Below the pieces are notes generated by a model that did no database searches, was not told the origin of the DNA, and worked only from the letters and a program-made list of their open reading frames with translations. The position numbers were made by a program, and so were the translations under genes. From Spirogloea muscicola (taxonomy: Eukaryota > Streptophyta > Zygnematophyceae > Spirogloeales > Spirogloeaceae): a stretch of DNA of 31,901 nt. Shown piece by piece: positions 1-9,945 of this stretch (positions within the stretch are counted from its first letter, which is position 1; the number at the start of each line of letters is the position of its first letter). Where the stretch lies: positions 142,839 through 174,739 of the forward strand of contig WELB01000034.1 in NCBI GenBank assembly GCA_009602725.1, written 5' to 3'.

Positions 1-353
1 GCAGCTGGCAAGCCCATCTCAGCCGGGAACACATCTGCATGTCGTGTGTAGCCTAGATTGGCTATGTTTTGAAGGAGAGTAAGGAAACGAGGACCTAAGC
101 AGCCAAAGATGTCGATTGCTGCTGGCAAGAGCTGATCACATCGGGGGTAATCGAAGTAGTGCTGCAACTTTCTTTGTTCAGCACTGCCCACTGCATGGCC
201 AGCGATGTGTGTCGATGCTGGACCTTTATAGGCCTCCGTAACCACACGCCACCGTGTAGAGGGCGGTGGCTGAGAGGCCAGCCCAGAGAAAAAAGGATGG
301 AATGGTGGCCAATTCAAGCCATTGTTCAGGCAAAGACTAGCGCAGAAGCCGGG
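1..353 (-). mobile_element. Partial retroelement-like open frame at the left edge
   Basis: The minus strand is open for 117 codons from base 353 to the window edge, with a TAG just upstream (356-354) and no convincing ATG. The translation contains VVTEAYKGPASTHIAGHA, then a charged segment (EQRKLQHYF), then LLPAAIDIFGCLG followed by a helix-like stretch. This order (Val-rich strand, a basic K/R helix ending in Tyr, then a hydrophobic strand with a Phe-Gly turn) is what I know from the C-terminal, nuclease-like part of many non-LTR retrotransposon proteins in algae and protists. It also resembles the fragment at 15858-16190, which shares VVT, P-x-S and AGHA in the same order. The assignment is inferred from pattern; it could instead be an exon of a host gene that continues beyond base 1. 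Part of the upstream end (307-346) is a repeat found again at 27215-27259. Confidence 0.4.
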
Positions 354-776
354 CTACAAAGCCCCACTGTGCAATAATGCCTCGCTGTGATTGTCACTCG
401 AGGCAGGTGTGATGGTGAGTCTGCGGACAGGGCTTCAAAGCGGCGAGGTGCAAGGCAGGCGGGCGTCCCCGAGACGCGGCGGCATCTCTGCATTGCCAAC
501 TGGCGCCCAGATGAAGAGCCCTCCGAGCTGCGAGCGGCAAGGCGTGCATTGGCAGCGGCACTCGAGGGCCGGGCTCCACCCTTGCCGGTCCATACGGCAG
601 CCGCATTGCAAGAATGGCTGCGACTGAGATGCCGGCTCTTAAGGAGCGTTCAACGTGTCAGACTGCCATCCAAAGAATGATGGTCATAAGCTCTGCTGCG
701 CAGCAGCCTCACCACTGCCCACAGCATCCTGTCAGCCGCAGCGAGTCGGGGAGGTGATGCCAATACGCTACAGTGG
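354..776. other. Intergenic stretch, 3' flank of PHS1
   Basis: There is no supported gene here. The segment lies downstream of the PHS1 stop codon and presumably holds its 3' untranslated region. Short open frames on both strands (for example 387-680) are GC-rich and unlike any family I recognise. Confidence 0.5.
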
Positions 777-3700
777 CTATAAGCTAATCGCTGGGCCAAG
801 TCGCTTGTTTCTCACGGCTTTGCCACTGGCAGCCCTGCTGCTGGGGGCTCGTTGGACACCCGCCGGCTGAGCTCCCCTCCTGGCCATGTCGTCCGTGGCA
901 GACGGCTTTTGGATGGTGTCGTCGGGTATGGCAGTGAGGCTGTAGAGGTCCGGGTGGCTCCTGCGTATATGCACTCGCAGTGAGTCAGAGCTCATGCCTA
1001 TGTCGCGCGTGCACCATGGGCAGACTTGCACCGTCGGCCTCCGGTCACGCCACTCCATGGATGCTGTGCCGCTGTGCAGCGTCCGGTCCAGCTCCACCAG
1101 CTTCCGCATGAAGCCGTCGTTGGGTAGCGCCCGGGGATGTGCTGCCCGCACTTCTGACCACGCCCCGGCGAGCGTGCGTGACCTGCATGGACCCATCATA
1201 ATCTTAGCGAGCACGACCCACTCTGTGGAAGCTTCACGTGAAGCTTCACGGACTTTGGAACCAAGCTGAGCACCTTCAGTACACACTGGCACCTGCCATA
1301 GTGAATGGGCTAGGGTGCTCAAATCATTGGTCTCACTTGCGCATCATCAGGTAGGCAAGCGTGATTGCTACGCTTCGGCTCCGCCCCTCGTAGCAGTGTA
1401 CAAGAACCTTGCCTTCGCCCATGGCTGCAGCACCATCGATGAAGTCGCAAACCTCCTCAAAGAAACGGCTGATGTCCTCATTGACTGCATCCTTGACCTG
1501 CAAGCATACCCCAGAGGTCATGCAGGTGTAGGGGACCAGACAAGGGCAGCGACTGGGAGAATGTAAGACATGTCGATGTGATACCTACGAAAATGTAGTA
1601 ATGACCGAGGGTGTACCAAGCAGCTGGCAAGTATGGAGTACAAAAGCTCGTGAGATGCTTGGCAAATGCAGCTCCTGTCTAAGCAAGACTGTTCCTCAGA
1701 TGGCATAGCAACAAACAAAGCATCCAAAGTATTTCTAGAAACACAAATCGAGATTGATGCCTATTCATTGCTCGGACCTCGCACAGAAGGTACTGAAATT
1801 TGGATGTGTCTTGCTCTCCGGGCAGGTCAAGGAGCTCCGAAGGGCAGAGGCTAACAATGTGCGTGATGCCCAGGTGCTCCAGAGTGTAGATGGACCTCGC
1901 CGCAACAGCACCGCCGATGTAGAGATGGGGCATGATTTGCGAGGGGCGCTCCGTCGCCGCACCCTGGAGGATCAGTGCTATCCTCTCAAGAACGTGCTCC
2001 AAGCGCACCTGCATTTGCAGTAGCTCGGGTTGAGCAGTCTCATGCTGAACGGGGACGGCTTTCTTAGGCTTGCGGCCTGCTCCATCTTGCCCTCTTGCCC
2101 AGCTTCTGTCCTATGGATCTTGTGTCCTCAGGACGAAATGCATCGCGACCTCGTTTTGGTGACGATTTGCATCTCAAGCACAAATATAAGCAACGCCAAA
2201 TGACTTCAAGCAGCAGCCATGCCTCACAATCCATGTTCTCAGAAGAATCATATTGACGACACGATTGCACAACATGGACCCACTCCACTGAGCTTCAGAT
2301 TATAGTAGAGAAAGACGAGCCCACTACTTCAATTGCTACATAGATATTCCAAATGCAATTTCATGCATGAATTTGCACTCTACATGCAGGTAAAGCAGGG
2401 CCTTGGTGCTCGCTGTGTCAAGTGGATGAGAGAAAGTGGTTGCTCTGAAGAGGCATGTGGTTATATGGTTATAGATGGCAAGCCCAAAATGCAGCCAGAG
2501 AACCACAATGCAGATGATTTTGTGTTATTTCCCACCTTGAGCTCGTAGCTGTCGACGAGGCTGTGGCTTCCGCCACCATCCAAAAACCCCGTCGTAAATG
2601 ACTGAGCTCTGCACATCTCCTGAGCCTGCTCTCGCATCAGCATGTCCCACAGCTCCAGCTGCTCGCTTAGCTCATTGTCATCCTGCGAGCAGAATCAGCA
2701 GCTGCTTCAGAGACCTTCAGTTGGACACTGGTAGACTAAGGGAGATCTATAATGCTGAGATTTAAGAAGCGCAACGATTAAGCAGTTACGCCTCTGTGGA
2801 CAAGTCGCACAAAGCACCTCCTGTTGCAGGGAAGACGGTCTTGCTCACCCTGGCAGTCCGCCGCACTCCCTTGATCTTCATTGTCAGCCTGGCCGGGGAC
2901 GACCGCAGGCCATCTGGACCGGAGTGCCACAGCCGCCTGGATGCGTAAGGCTTGCGGCTCAGGACCTGACTACGGCCTGCAGAAGAGGCCTCCTTTGAGC
3001 TTGCTATGCCATCATCATGACCTTCCGTAGCTGAGATGCCTCCTTCATTCCAGCCGGCAGTTGTATTCGTTCCAGCTTCTCTGGTGGTATCTGAACCTTC
3101 GTGTTGCTGGAGGTCCACCTGAGCCTCCATAGCAGCTATGAGTTGCAAGGCTTTGCGCCCCACGTCGGTATCTTCGGCACAGGGCGCGGCCAAGGGGTCT
3201 TTGGAGAGCAGACTGAGCATGTCGAGGTTGAGCGCTGGCAAGTGCGGCGACTTCACTTCAGGCGGCTGTGCAGCTGACGCAAGTGTTGGACTAATGCTTG
3301 TTGCCTCCGGCTGAGTACTAGTCAAAGTGGACTTTGCCTCTGAATCTGCGGCATCGAGAGACTTGGAAGTCGGGCCATCTCGGCTGACCTTGCCACTGGC
3401 AAAGTCGTCTCCAGGGGTCCTCGCGTTACAAGCATGCCATGGGTCTACCTTCTCAGCAGACGGCTTTGCAGCGCTGTAAGCTGCCTTGAACGCGCCCCCA
3501 AATAGCTGCATGCCAACGCCCATGGCTTGAGGCGACCCTGCGGTGCCCACGTACTCGACAAACGCCCGCAGCATCTCATCGAGGAGGTGGTGCAGCCTGG
3601 ACAGCATGCTCTGCCGGTTCCAACAAAAACCTCGTCAGGAATGCTGCGGAGACTAGAAAAGCAGCAGGCTGGCAAGCAGGTCAACTCTGGGGACATAAGG

Positions 3701-6464
3701 TAAGCACTGCTACTTCGTCTTCGGGGCTTGGGGAGCATCAAATTTATGCATAGCGTATGTAACCACACTCAAAATATCTCAATGACAACTCAATGGCAAC
3801 TTGTCGTCTACCTGTAGCTGCCAAGTGTCTTCAATGGCAGCTCGGAAGCCCTGCTGAAAGCTTGCTGTCATCCGGTCCTGTCGAAGGTCGTTGCTCTTTC
3901 CCACATTGCTCCTGCTACTATTAGACGAGCTCGACGTGGCATCGTTCCCTGAGCCGAGTCGGCCGCCGGTCACCTCGGCCAGGACCTCCGCGGCCACAAG
4001 AGAGTCATTCAGGAGGAGCTCCACGAGCTTTGGGTACTCCGTTCTGTCAAGGGCCGCCTTGCCAGATGGGGGCCGGCGGCAGATGCCCGAGTCAATTACA
4101 ACAGCAGAGCCACAATGGTCCTCACCTCTCCGCATGTCATCTTGACTCGGCGCATACGTCTGCTGGCGGCAGAAAAGCTTCATGGGTGCCGTACCACCAT
4201 GTTGAGGAGAACACGGACTCCGTGCCGGAGCATCGAGTCCGCTGTTGCTGGCATCCTCTGCTGGCTCGGTCCGTGGGGGAGCAATGAGCTGCTTCGTAGT
4301 AAAAATGAGGTTGGCTGCATTGCCCCGCCAGCCGAGTCGTCGGCATACCAGGCGGTCCTCGTTGCGCAGAACCAGGTCTAGGACCATGACGCGCCCGAGG
4401 GCATATGCACTGCTCTCGGCGGCCACCTTCCTGTCAAAGGCCTGGGGGCTGTCAAGGAGCGGCCTGCCATGGATGTAGCCCATGAGGAGGAAGCACCTGC
4501 TTAATCGCAGCGCCTCCAGCATTTCCTCACAGGTTGCCCCCAACATCTCGTCTGCTGCGTCTGCTGCCGATGCCGCTCTTGCCTGCACCCCTTCCACCGC
4601 CGCACGCAGCTCTTGCCACTCGCTGGAGCTGGTGTGTATGACACGTGCCTGCAAAGATAAGTTGTTGGTTCAGCCTAGGGACCATATGGAACCCTGTTCA
4701 GAACCATAGACCTCTGACCTCAGAGAAGAGGCCTCCTGCCTATGCTGTGGTTGTTGATGATATAAACTTTTTGTCAAGTTGTTGCTAAGTACAGCTGAGT
4801 TGCATGCGCAGCCTGCCTGCGGACCTGCGGGGTTGCGATGTGGAGGTGCCTGGCCAGCTCGCCTCCAAGCCGCTCGGACTGAGTGGCCAGCCTCGTGGCT
4901 GAGAACTTGACGCACGCTGCAGACTCCCCCACCTGTTGGCCTTGTGCACTGTTGCGCTTGAAGATGGCAAAAAACACAAGACCTCCCGAGTTCACAGTGT
5001 ACTGCAGGACACTGACAAGAAGAATTGCACTGAGACCTCGCCCTTGCCCCTGTAAAAGGACAACTACTTTGACCATGAAAGAAGCTTGCTGCTTACACAC
5101 TACTTCAAGTAGCACACTTAGGACAGACAGCTGCGGCTTGTACGCATGCGCAGGCAGTCTTATGAATGCACTGTCAGTTCTAATGGTAGAAGGAGGATAA
5201 TGTAGCCTCGCTGCCTGCTGAGAGCCTGAGGAGCGCAACACATCAAGCAGTCGGGCAGTATATTGCCTCGATGTGGGTGCCGGTCGCAGCATTTCCCTCG
5301 CCCTCACTTGCGCTGCTGCTGGCAACGTGCTCGGTGCGGTGGACCGAGACGAGGCTCTGCCATGGGACGTGCCCGAGGGCTACATCAAGCTCCACAGCAT
5401 CACCAAGCCTATCCGCCAGGCTCTTCTTTGCCATGGGAGGTATCGTCTGCGAGTCTGACGAGCCTTGTGAGGAGCCTCTGCAACCACTGCAGACAATTTT
5501 GTCAACTTTCTCACCAACACCTGCTCGTTGTCATCGGCGTGCTCACTGGCAAGACCGTACCACAAGAAGGGCCTTCAACAGCTACATATACTTAACAAGA
5601 GGGAGCAAGTCCCTAGCTGCAGTAGCTGCTGGACGATTCCTGCAACTGAAACCTTTGGCGTTCTTTGGCAGCATAGCTTGGCCAGTCATTCTCTGAGGAA
5701 CGACGGGATTTCAAGGTACAGCAATTTGCACAGCACTTGCTCGGAATGCATGGCTCTAACCTCTTGGCTGACGCGTCGCAACCAAGTCCAGCACAGAGTG
5801 CAGCGGAGGACTTGGACGGCTGGAGCCGCGACGAGCGCTTGCGCTGAGAGCGCAGCCAGCCCCCAAGGTCTCCGGCATTGGCAGGAGCGTCCCGTGTCTC
5901 GGGCCGGAGCCCAAATTGCTGCAGCGTCGAGGGTAGCACGCCGCAGCTGTGCCTGAGCCTTCAAACAAGCAAAACATCTAATCTTTCCTCCTGATTGACT
6001 AGTAACTCATTCGCTAGAAGCTGTAGGCAACATTGATTTCACAGCTGCCTCCGGCCAAAGCAGTTGAATCTGGAGATGACTGCATACCCGCGGCGACATG
6101 TCCGGGGACAGCGCGATGCCTGCCTCGTGGCACGCCTCCTCCAGCGCCAGCTTGATCTCCGCGGCCGCCTCGCTCTCCTGTGGCAGGCACCAAAGTCGGC
6201 CCCGCTTCTGTGAGCTGCCGCCACTGTGGCCTCTAACAGGCTTGCACGACTGTGCGAGCTTGCAAATTCACGACTTGCAAGGCACCAGCCGACAAGCACT
6301 GATGGCAACCGGCCCGGCCGGCCGTCTGGGAGGCTCACTTCGTCATCGCGGCAGTGCGCCATGGACTCGCAGCCTCTCGCGCGGCTGCAGCTGCCGGCGC
6401 TGCCGGCTGCAGTGTCGTGCTCTGGGGATGGCCAAGGCGCCACTTTTGGGACACCCAGCGACAT
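777..6464 (-). CDS. PHS1: PHS1-like protein: actin-fragmin-kinase-like plus dual-specificity phosphatase
   Basis: Plant PHS1 joins an atypical kinase that phosphorylates alpha-tubulin to a MAPK-directed dual-specificity phosphatase and acts on cortical microtubules under stress. Exons (minus): 6464-6339, 6207-6088, 5918-5761, 5486-5267, 5001-4825, 4648-3812, 3610-2849, 2682-2536, 2008-1778, 1497-1337, 1182-777; total 1114 aa with all phases consistent (Arabidopsis about 930). The kinase-like part covers about residues 190-390: VKFSATR with K240, then VLDLVLRNEDR (D358, N363, D365) and GNAANLIF. A low-complexity linker follows. The phosphatase part runs from VRLEHVLERI (850) through YIGGAVAARS to HCYEGRSRS, with catalytic Cys near 961. 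The tail has CPWC...H-x4-H (C1034, C1037, H1051, H1056), as plant PHS1 does. Intron 5266-5002 has a GC donor. Exons 1-4 are less certain than the rest; the ATG at 6464 is the first after the CT repeat. Confidence 0.93.
1228..1247. repeat. Perfect 20-base palindrome in the last PHS1 intron
   Basis: GAAGCTTCACGTGAAGCTTC reads identically on both strands and has CACGTG at its centre. It lies within the intron 1336-1183, ending about 45 bases before the acceptor on the minus strand. It could form a hairpin in the pre-mRNA. CACGTG is also the core of plant G-boxes, but the intronic position makes a promoter role speculative. Confidence 0.85.
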
Positions 6465-6476
6465 TGACTACTGGGA

Positions 6477-6802
<326 letters not shown>

Positions 6803-7738
6803 NTCTCCCCCCATCCCCCTCTTCCTCCCCTCTTCATCCACCTGGTGCTCAATTCCCCATCCCTTTCATTTCCAATCTCTCTGCCGCGCCCATGATGCTG
6901 CATGCCCGTTACCAATAAGCCCAGCAGGAGGCCACGGTCCCCACTGTGCCATTCACCTCGGAGATGGACACGATCCTCAGAAAACAGACGTACAAGCAGC
7001 TGTCCTGGCTAAGCAAACATGTGGCTTCCTGCAGCACACTTTGCGCAAGGTAAGAGCCTAAAGGCTGTGTTCGTCAGAGTCGTCTATGTACATCACCCTC
7101 CCTCCACGTGCACCGCATTGTGGCAGACTGGACTTCTGTGCAACCGTCAAAGCTCTCATCCTTCCCTCAATCCTGAAGATCTGGTTGCATACCCTCTCAG
7201 AAACCTGGTCCCTCTAGAAAGTTGAACCGAATTTAACATGTCAAATTCCAAACAATAATTTGGAATTTTCCACAGTGTTCATGTCAAGAGAGCGGTAAGC
7301 TCAGAGGAGGCCTTGCAGTGTAGTCGACTTGGCGAAGGGGCCACATTGTGAATGGACCAAGAACTGTGACAAAGCAAGGCCACTTAGAAAAGATGGTCAC
7401 CAGCAGTTGAGCAGGGAGCCCTGGCACGGTTCCCTTGCCTGGCACGTAAGTGACACTTCACGTCTGCTGCAATGGAGGCAGCCAGACTTCTCTGCGTCAC
7501 AGCGGGACGGGCTTCCACCTATGACCATCTGTTATGAGCTTGTAACTGCATCCACCACAGGCGAAGGCTGTGAGCTACTGTCTAGAATGAAAGCTGCTAC
7601 CAGAGCAAGCAAGTGCAAAGAATCACGTCACCAGGTGGCGCGATGGCTTACTCTTGGCAATACAAACCAAGTTTTCTCACTACCGACAATCAAGATCTTC
7701 CAATCGACAGCATCAAGGCCAGACAAGGATAGCATGCC
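6803..7738. other. Intergenic region between the UBE2Q gene and PHS1
   Basis: The first 40 bases are pyrimidine-rich (C-rich tracts) and continue the repeat environment. No exon, RNA gene or recognisable repeat was found in the remainder on either strand. It presumably contains the PHS1 upstream region and the 3' UTR of the E2 gene. Confidence 0.5.
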
Positions 7739-9652
7739 CTACCCTTGAAGAGCATTTTGTTCTTTGTACTCAATGTCAATGTTAGTTTCGAGTCGCCCAT
7801 TTGCCTCCACCATGGCAGCACTGCAGGCAAGCAAAGCATCATATTTGTACGAGCGTGTGTGTACTGAGGACAGCACTGCTACAACAAGCTGGAGCAGCTC
7901 CTTCTTGCCCTGGGTTTGCCACAGCTGAAAAAGCTTCGGAGAATATAATATTTGCCAGGAAATATAGGACACAAAGGCGATGGGACACATGCTCCTTGTA
8001 CATCTACTGCAAGAGCAACTGTACCACTGCAAGAGCAACTGTACCCTGCCCCTGCCTTGCTGCAGCTCAAGTGCCGGCAAGTCACACATGTGAGCACAGG
8101 AAGCAACAGATGCTGACCGGATAGAAACAAGGAGACCTTCCACTGTCATAGCCGGGGTCCAGCCACTGAGGGTGAGCATCTCGAGGCAGATGGCGCCACC
8201 GTTGCTCACGTGCCCTGTGTGGAGCTTGAAGCGCGGAAAGACGACGCGTGTAAAGGGTGGGTGGTCGGGGAAGTGGTGGCTGAATGCCAATCGCAGCGTA
8301 ATCACTCCATCCCGCGTCCTGCATGAAGCAGAATTATATTGACATGTTACCTACATGCACCGACATAAGAGCTAACCATTTGAGAGAATTCCTTGAAGCT
8401 GCTCAACAAGGATGCAGATTCACTGTTGTAAATTGACGCCATTGGCAGCAGCGGCGCAGCTCAAGACATCGTCAATCTTCACGACTGCTTCATCCTCAAC
8501 CCAAGCAGGAGTCTGCTGCGCACCTCAGCAGATCGTCATGCAGCTTGGAGTCTGGCGGGAAGCCTCCCAGCTTGGCCTCCCACAGGTACAGGTTGTCGTC
8601 TACAAGCTTGACCTCGACTTTGATCTGCCACCTACTTCAACGAGCCAAGACTATCCTTGAAACTCTTGTTTCTCAAGGGCCATATAATGAGGCAAACATA
8701 ACTCCAAGCTCTGCAGCTGCTTTGCTGGAGTGCACAGACAACCTTGGTTGAGCTTTCACGGTCTGACACCTCTGGAGCTGCGGGACTCACATCGCAACAG
8801 CAGGCCTGGAGGTCTCTGAGCTGTTGGCTCAGCGCCAGGCTGCTCCGACGGGTGCTCCCGGCGGCCTCAGAGCCGGTCGATGGCCTCGCTCCAGGAAGCA
8901 GGGGATCAGAGTGCACGGCGCAGCGGTCCCCATCAATGGCATCCGTCTTCATCCTCTTGGCAGGCTGTCGATCGCTGCCCTCCACGGAGCAAGCGGCCTC
9001 CTCTGCCTCCTCGCGTGGTAGAACAGTGCCCTCCTCGCCGTCAGCGTCCTCGTCCTCGCCCTCCTCCTCCCTGCCGTCCGCAAGCATGTAGCTCATCTCC
9101 GTGGCGTGCAGCCGCCAGAGCCGGTGTGCCTCGGTGAGCAGCTGCCGCACGCCGCAGCGGCCGGCCGCGCGGCCGCTCTCGACGGCCCGGAGCCACGCCG
9201 CAACGTTTGCGTCTTCGCGCTCCGAGCCGAGGGCCGCCAGCGCCGTGACGGCACGCGCCTCCTGGCCAGCGGCCCCCGCCGCTGGGCCGACCGTCACGTC
9301 GAGCTGCACGCGGCCGCCGGCCAGGATGAACGTCGCGGTGGCTGTCGCGCCGCCGCCGCCGCCGCCGCCGCTGCCGCTGTCGACAACGGACTCGAGCTCC
9401 CAGGACGCCAGGTCGCGGGGGTCAGGCGCGGCCCGCGGCGCCACGTCCGCAAACGTGGCAATGTCCCGGCCCGGCTCCAGCGCCCACGCGAGGAGCTNCG
9501 GTGGCGGAGGCCGCGGCGGAGGCCCGCGCGCAGTCTGCGCCGGGACAGGCGCCGCGAATGCCGCGGTGGCGGGCCCCAGCCCCGCGCCGAGCCGGCAGGG
9601 GGATTTGCTCGTCCTCCCCACTAATGGCAGAGTCCATCTCCTCCATTTCCAT
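7739..9652 (-). CDS. UBE2Q-type ubiquitin-conjugating enzyme E2
   Basis: An E2 accepts ubiquitin on a cysteine and passes it on with an E3 ligase. Exons (minus): about 9652-8791, 8624-8524, 8318-8118, 7820-7739, with phases 0, 2, 2. The first exon is Ala/Gly/acidic rich, as in the long variable N-terminus of UBE2Q proteins. Exon 2 encodes VDDNLYLWEAKLGGFPPDS, exon 3 PFTRVVFPRF, LHTGHV, GGAICLEMLT (active-site Cys) and SGWTPAM, and exon 4 ends in ALQG-stop. TGH in place of the usual HPN is typical of this family. The start is unresolved: an N at 9498 falls where two frames meet. ATG 9652 (MEMEEMDSAISGEDEQ) looks natural but is out of frame with the rest if the N is one base; ATG 9699 is in frame and would give 430 aa. 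The C-terminus seems some 15-20 residues shorter than usual, so a further exon may be missed. Confidence 0.87.
8008..8047. repeat. 20-base tandem duplication in a UBE2Q intron
   Basis: Two adjacent copies of CTGCAAGAGCAACTGTACC plus one variable base occupy 8008-8027 and 8028-8047. They lie in the intron 8117-7821 of the E2 gene. The near-identity points to a recent local duplication; no function is evident. Confidence 0.9.
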
Positions 9653-9699
9653 TCCATTCCCATTAACATTGACTCTACTCTACATATCAGCAGCGGCAT

Positions 9700-9945
9700 C
9701 CTACCGGGTCACAAGGGAATGAAGTGTGTACTGAGCAATGGTGGCCTGAATCTTACCAAGTGTGCTTGATGATTGTTGGCATCGGATCCATTATACAGGA
9801 ACGACGAGCTCCAAGACTACTCTTTGGGCAAGCTCTATGTCCTGGTCAATTTGATGAAGTCGGGTTACTATGATCAATAGTGAAGTGAGTGCTTTGGTGT
9901 CACGCTCACATCATCAAGATAGTACAGGTGGCTTGACAGCAGCTA
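9700..9945. other. Short spacer between HCAR and the UBE2Q gene
   Basis: This AT-richer spacer of about 250 bases separates the HCAR stop codon from the start of the E2 gene on the same strand. It must hold the HCAR 3' UTR and the E2 upstream region. I see no clear TATA box or poly(A) motif. Confidence 0.5.
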
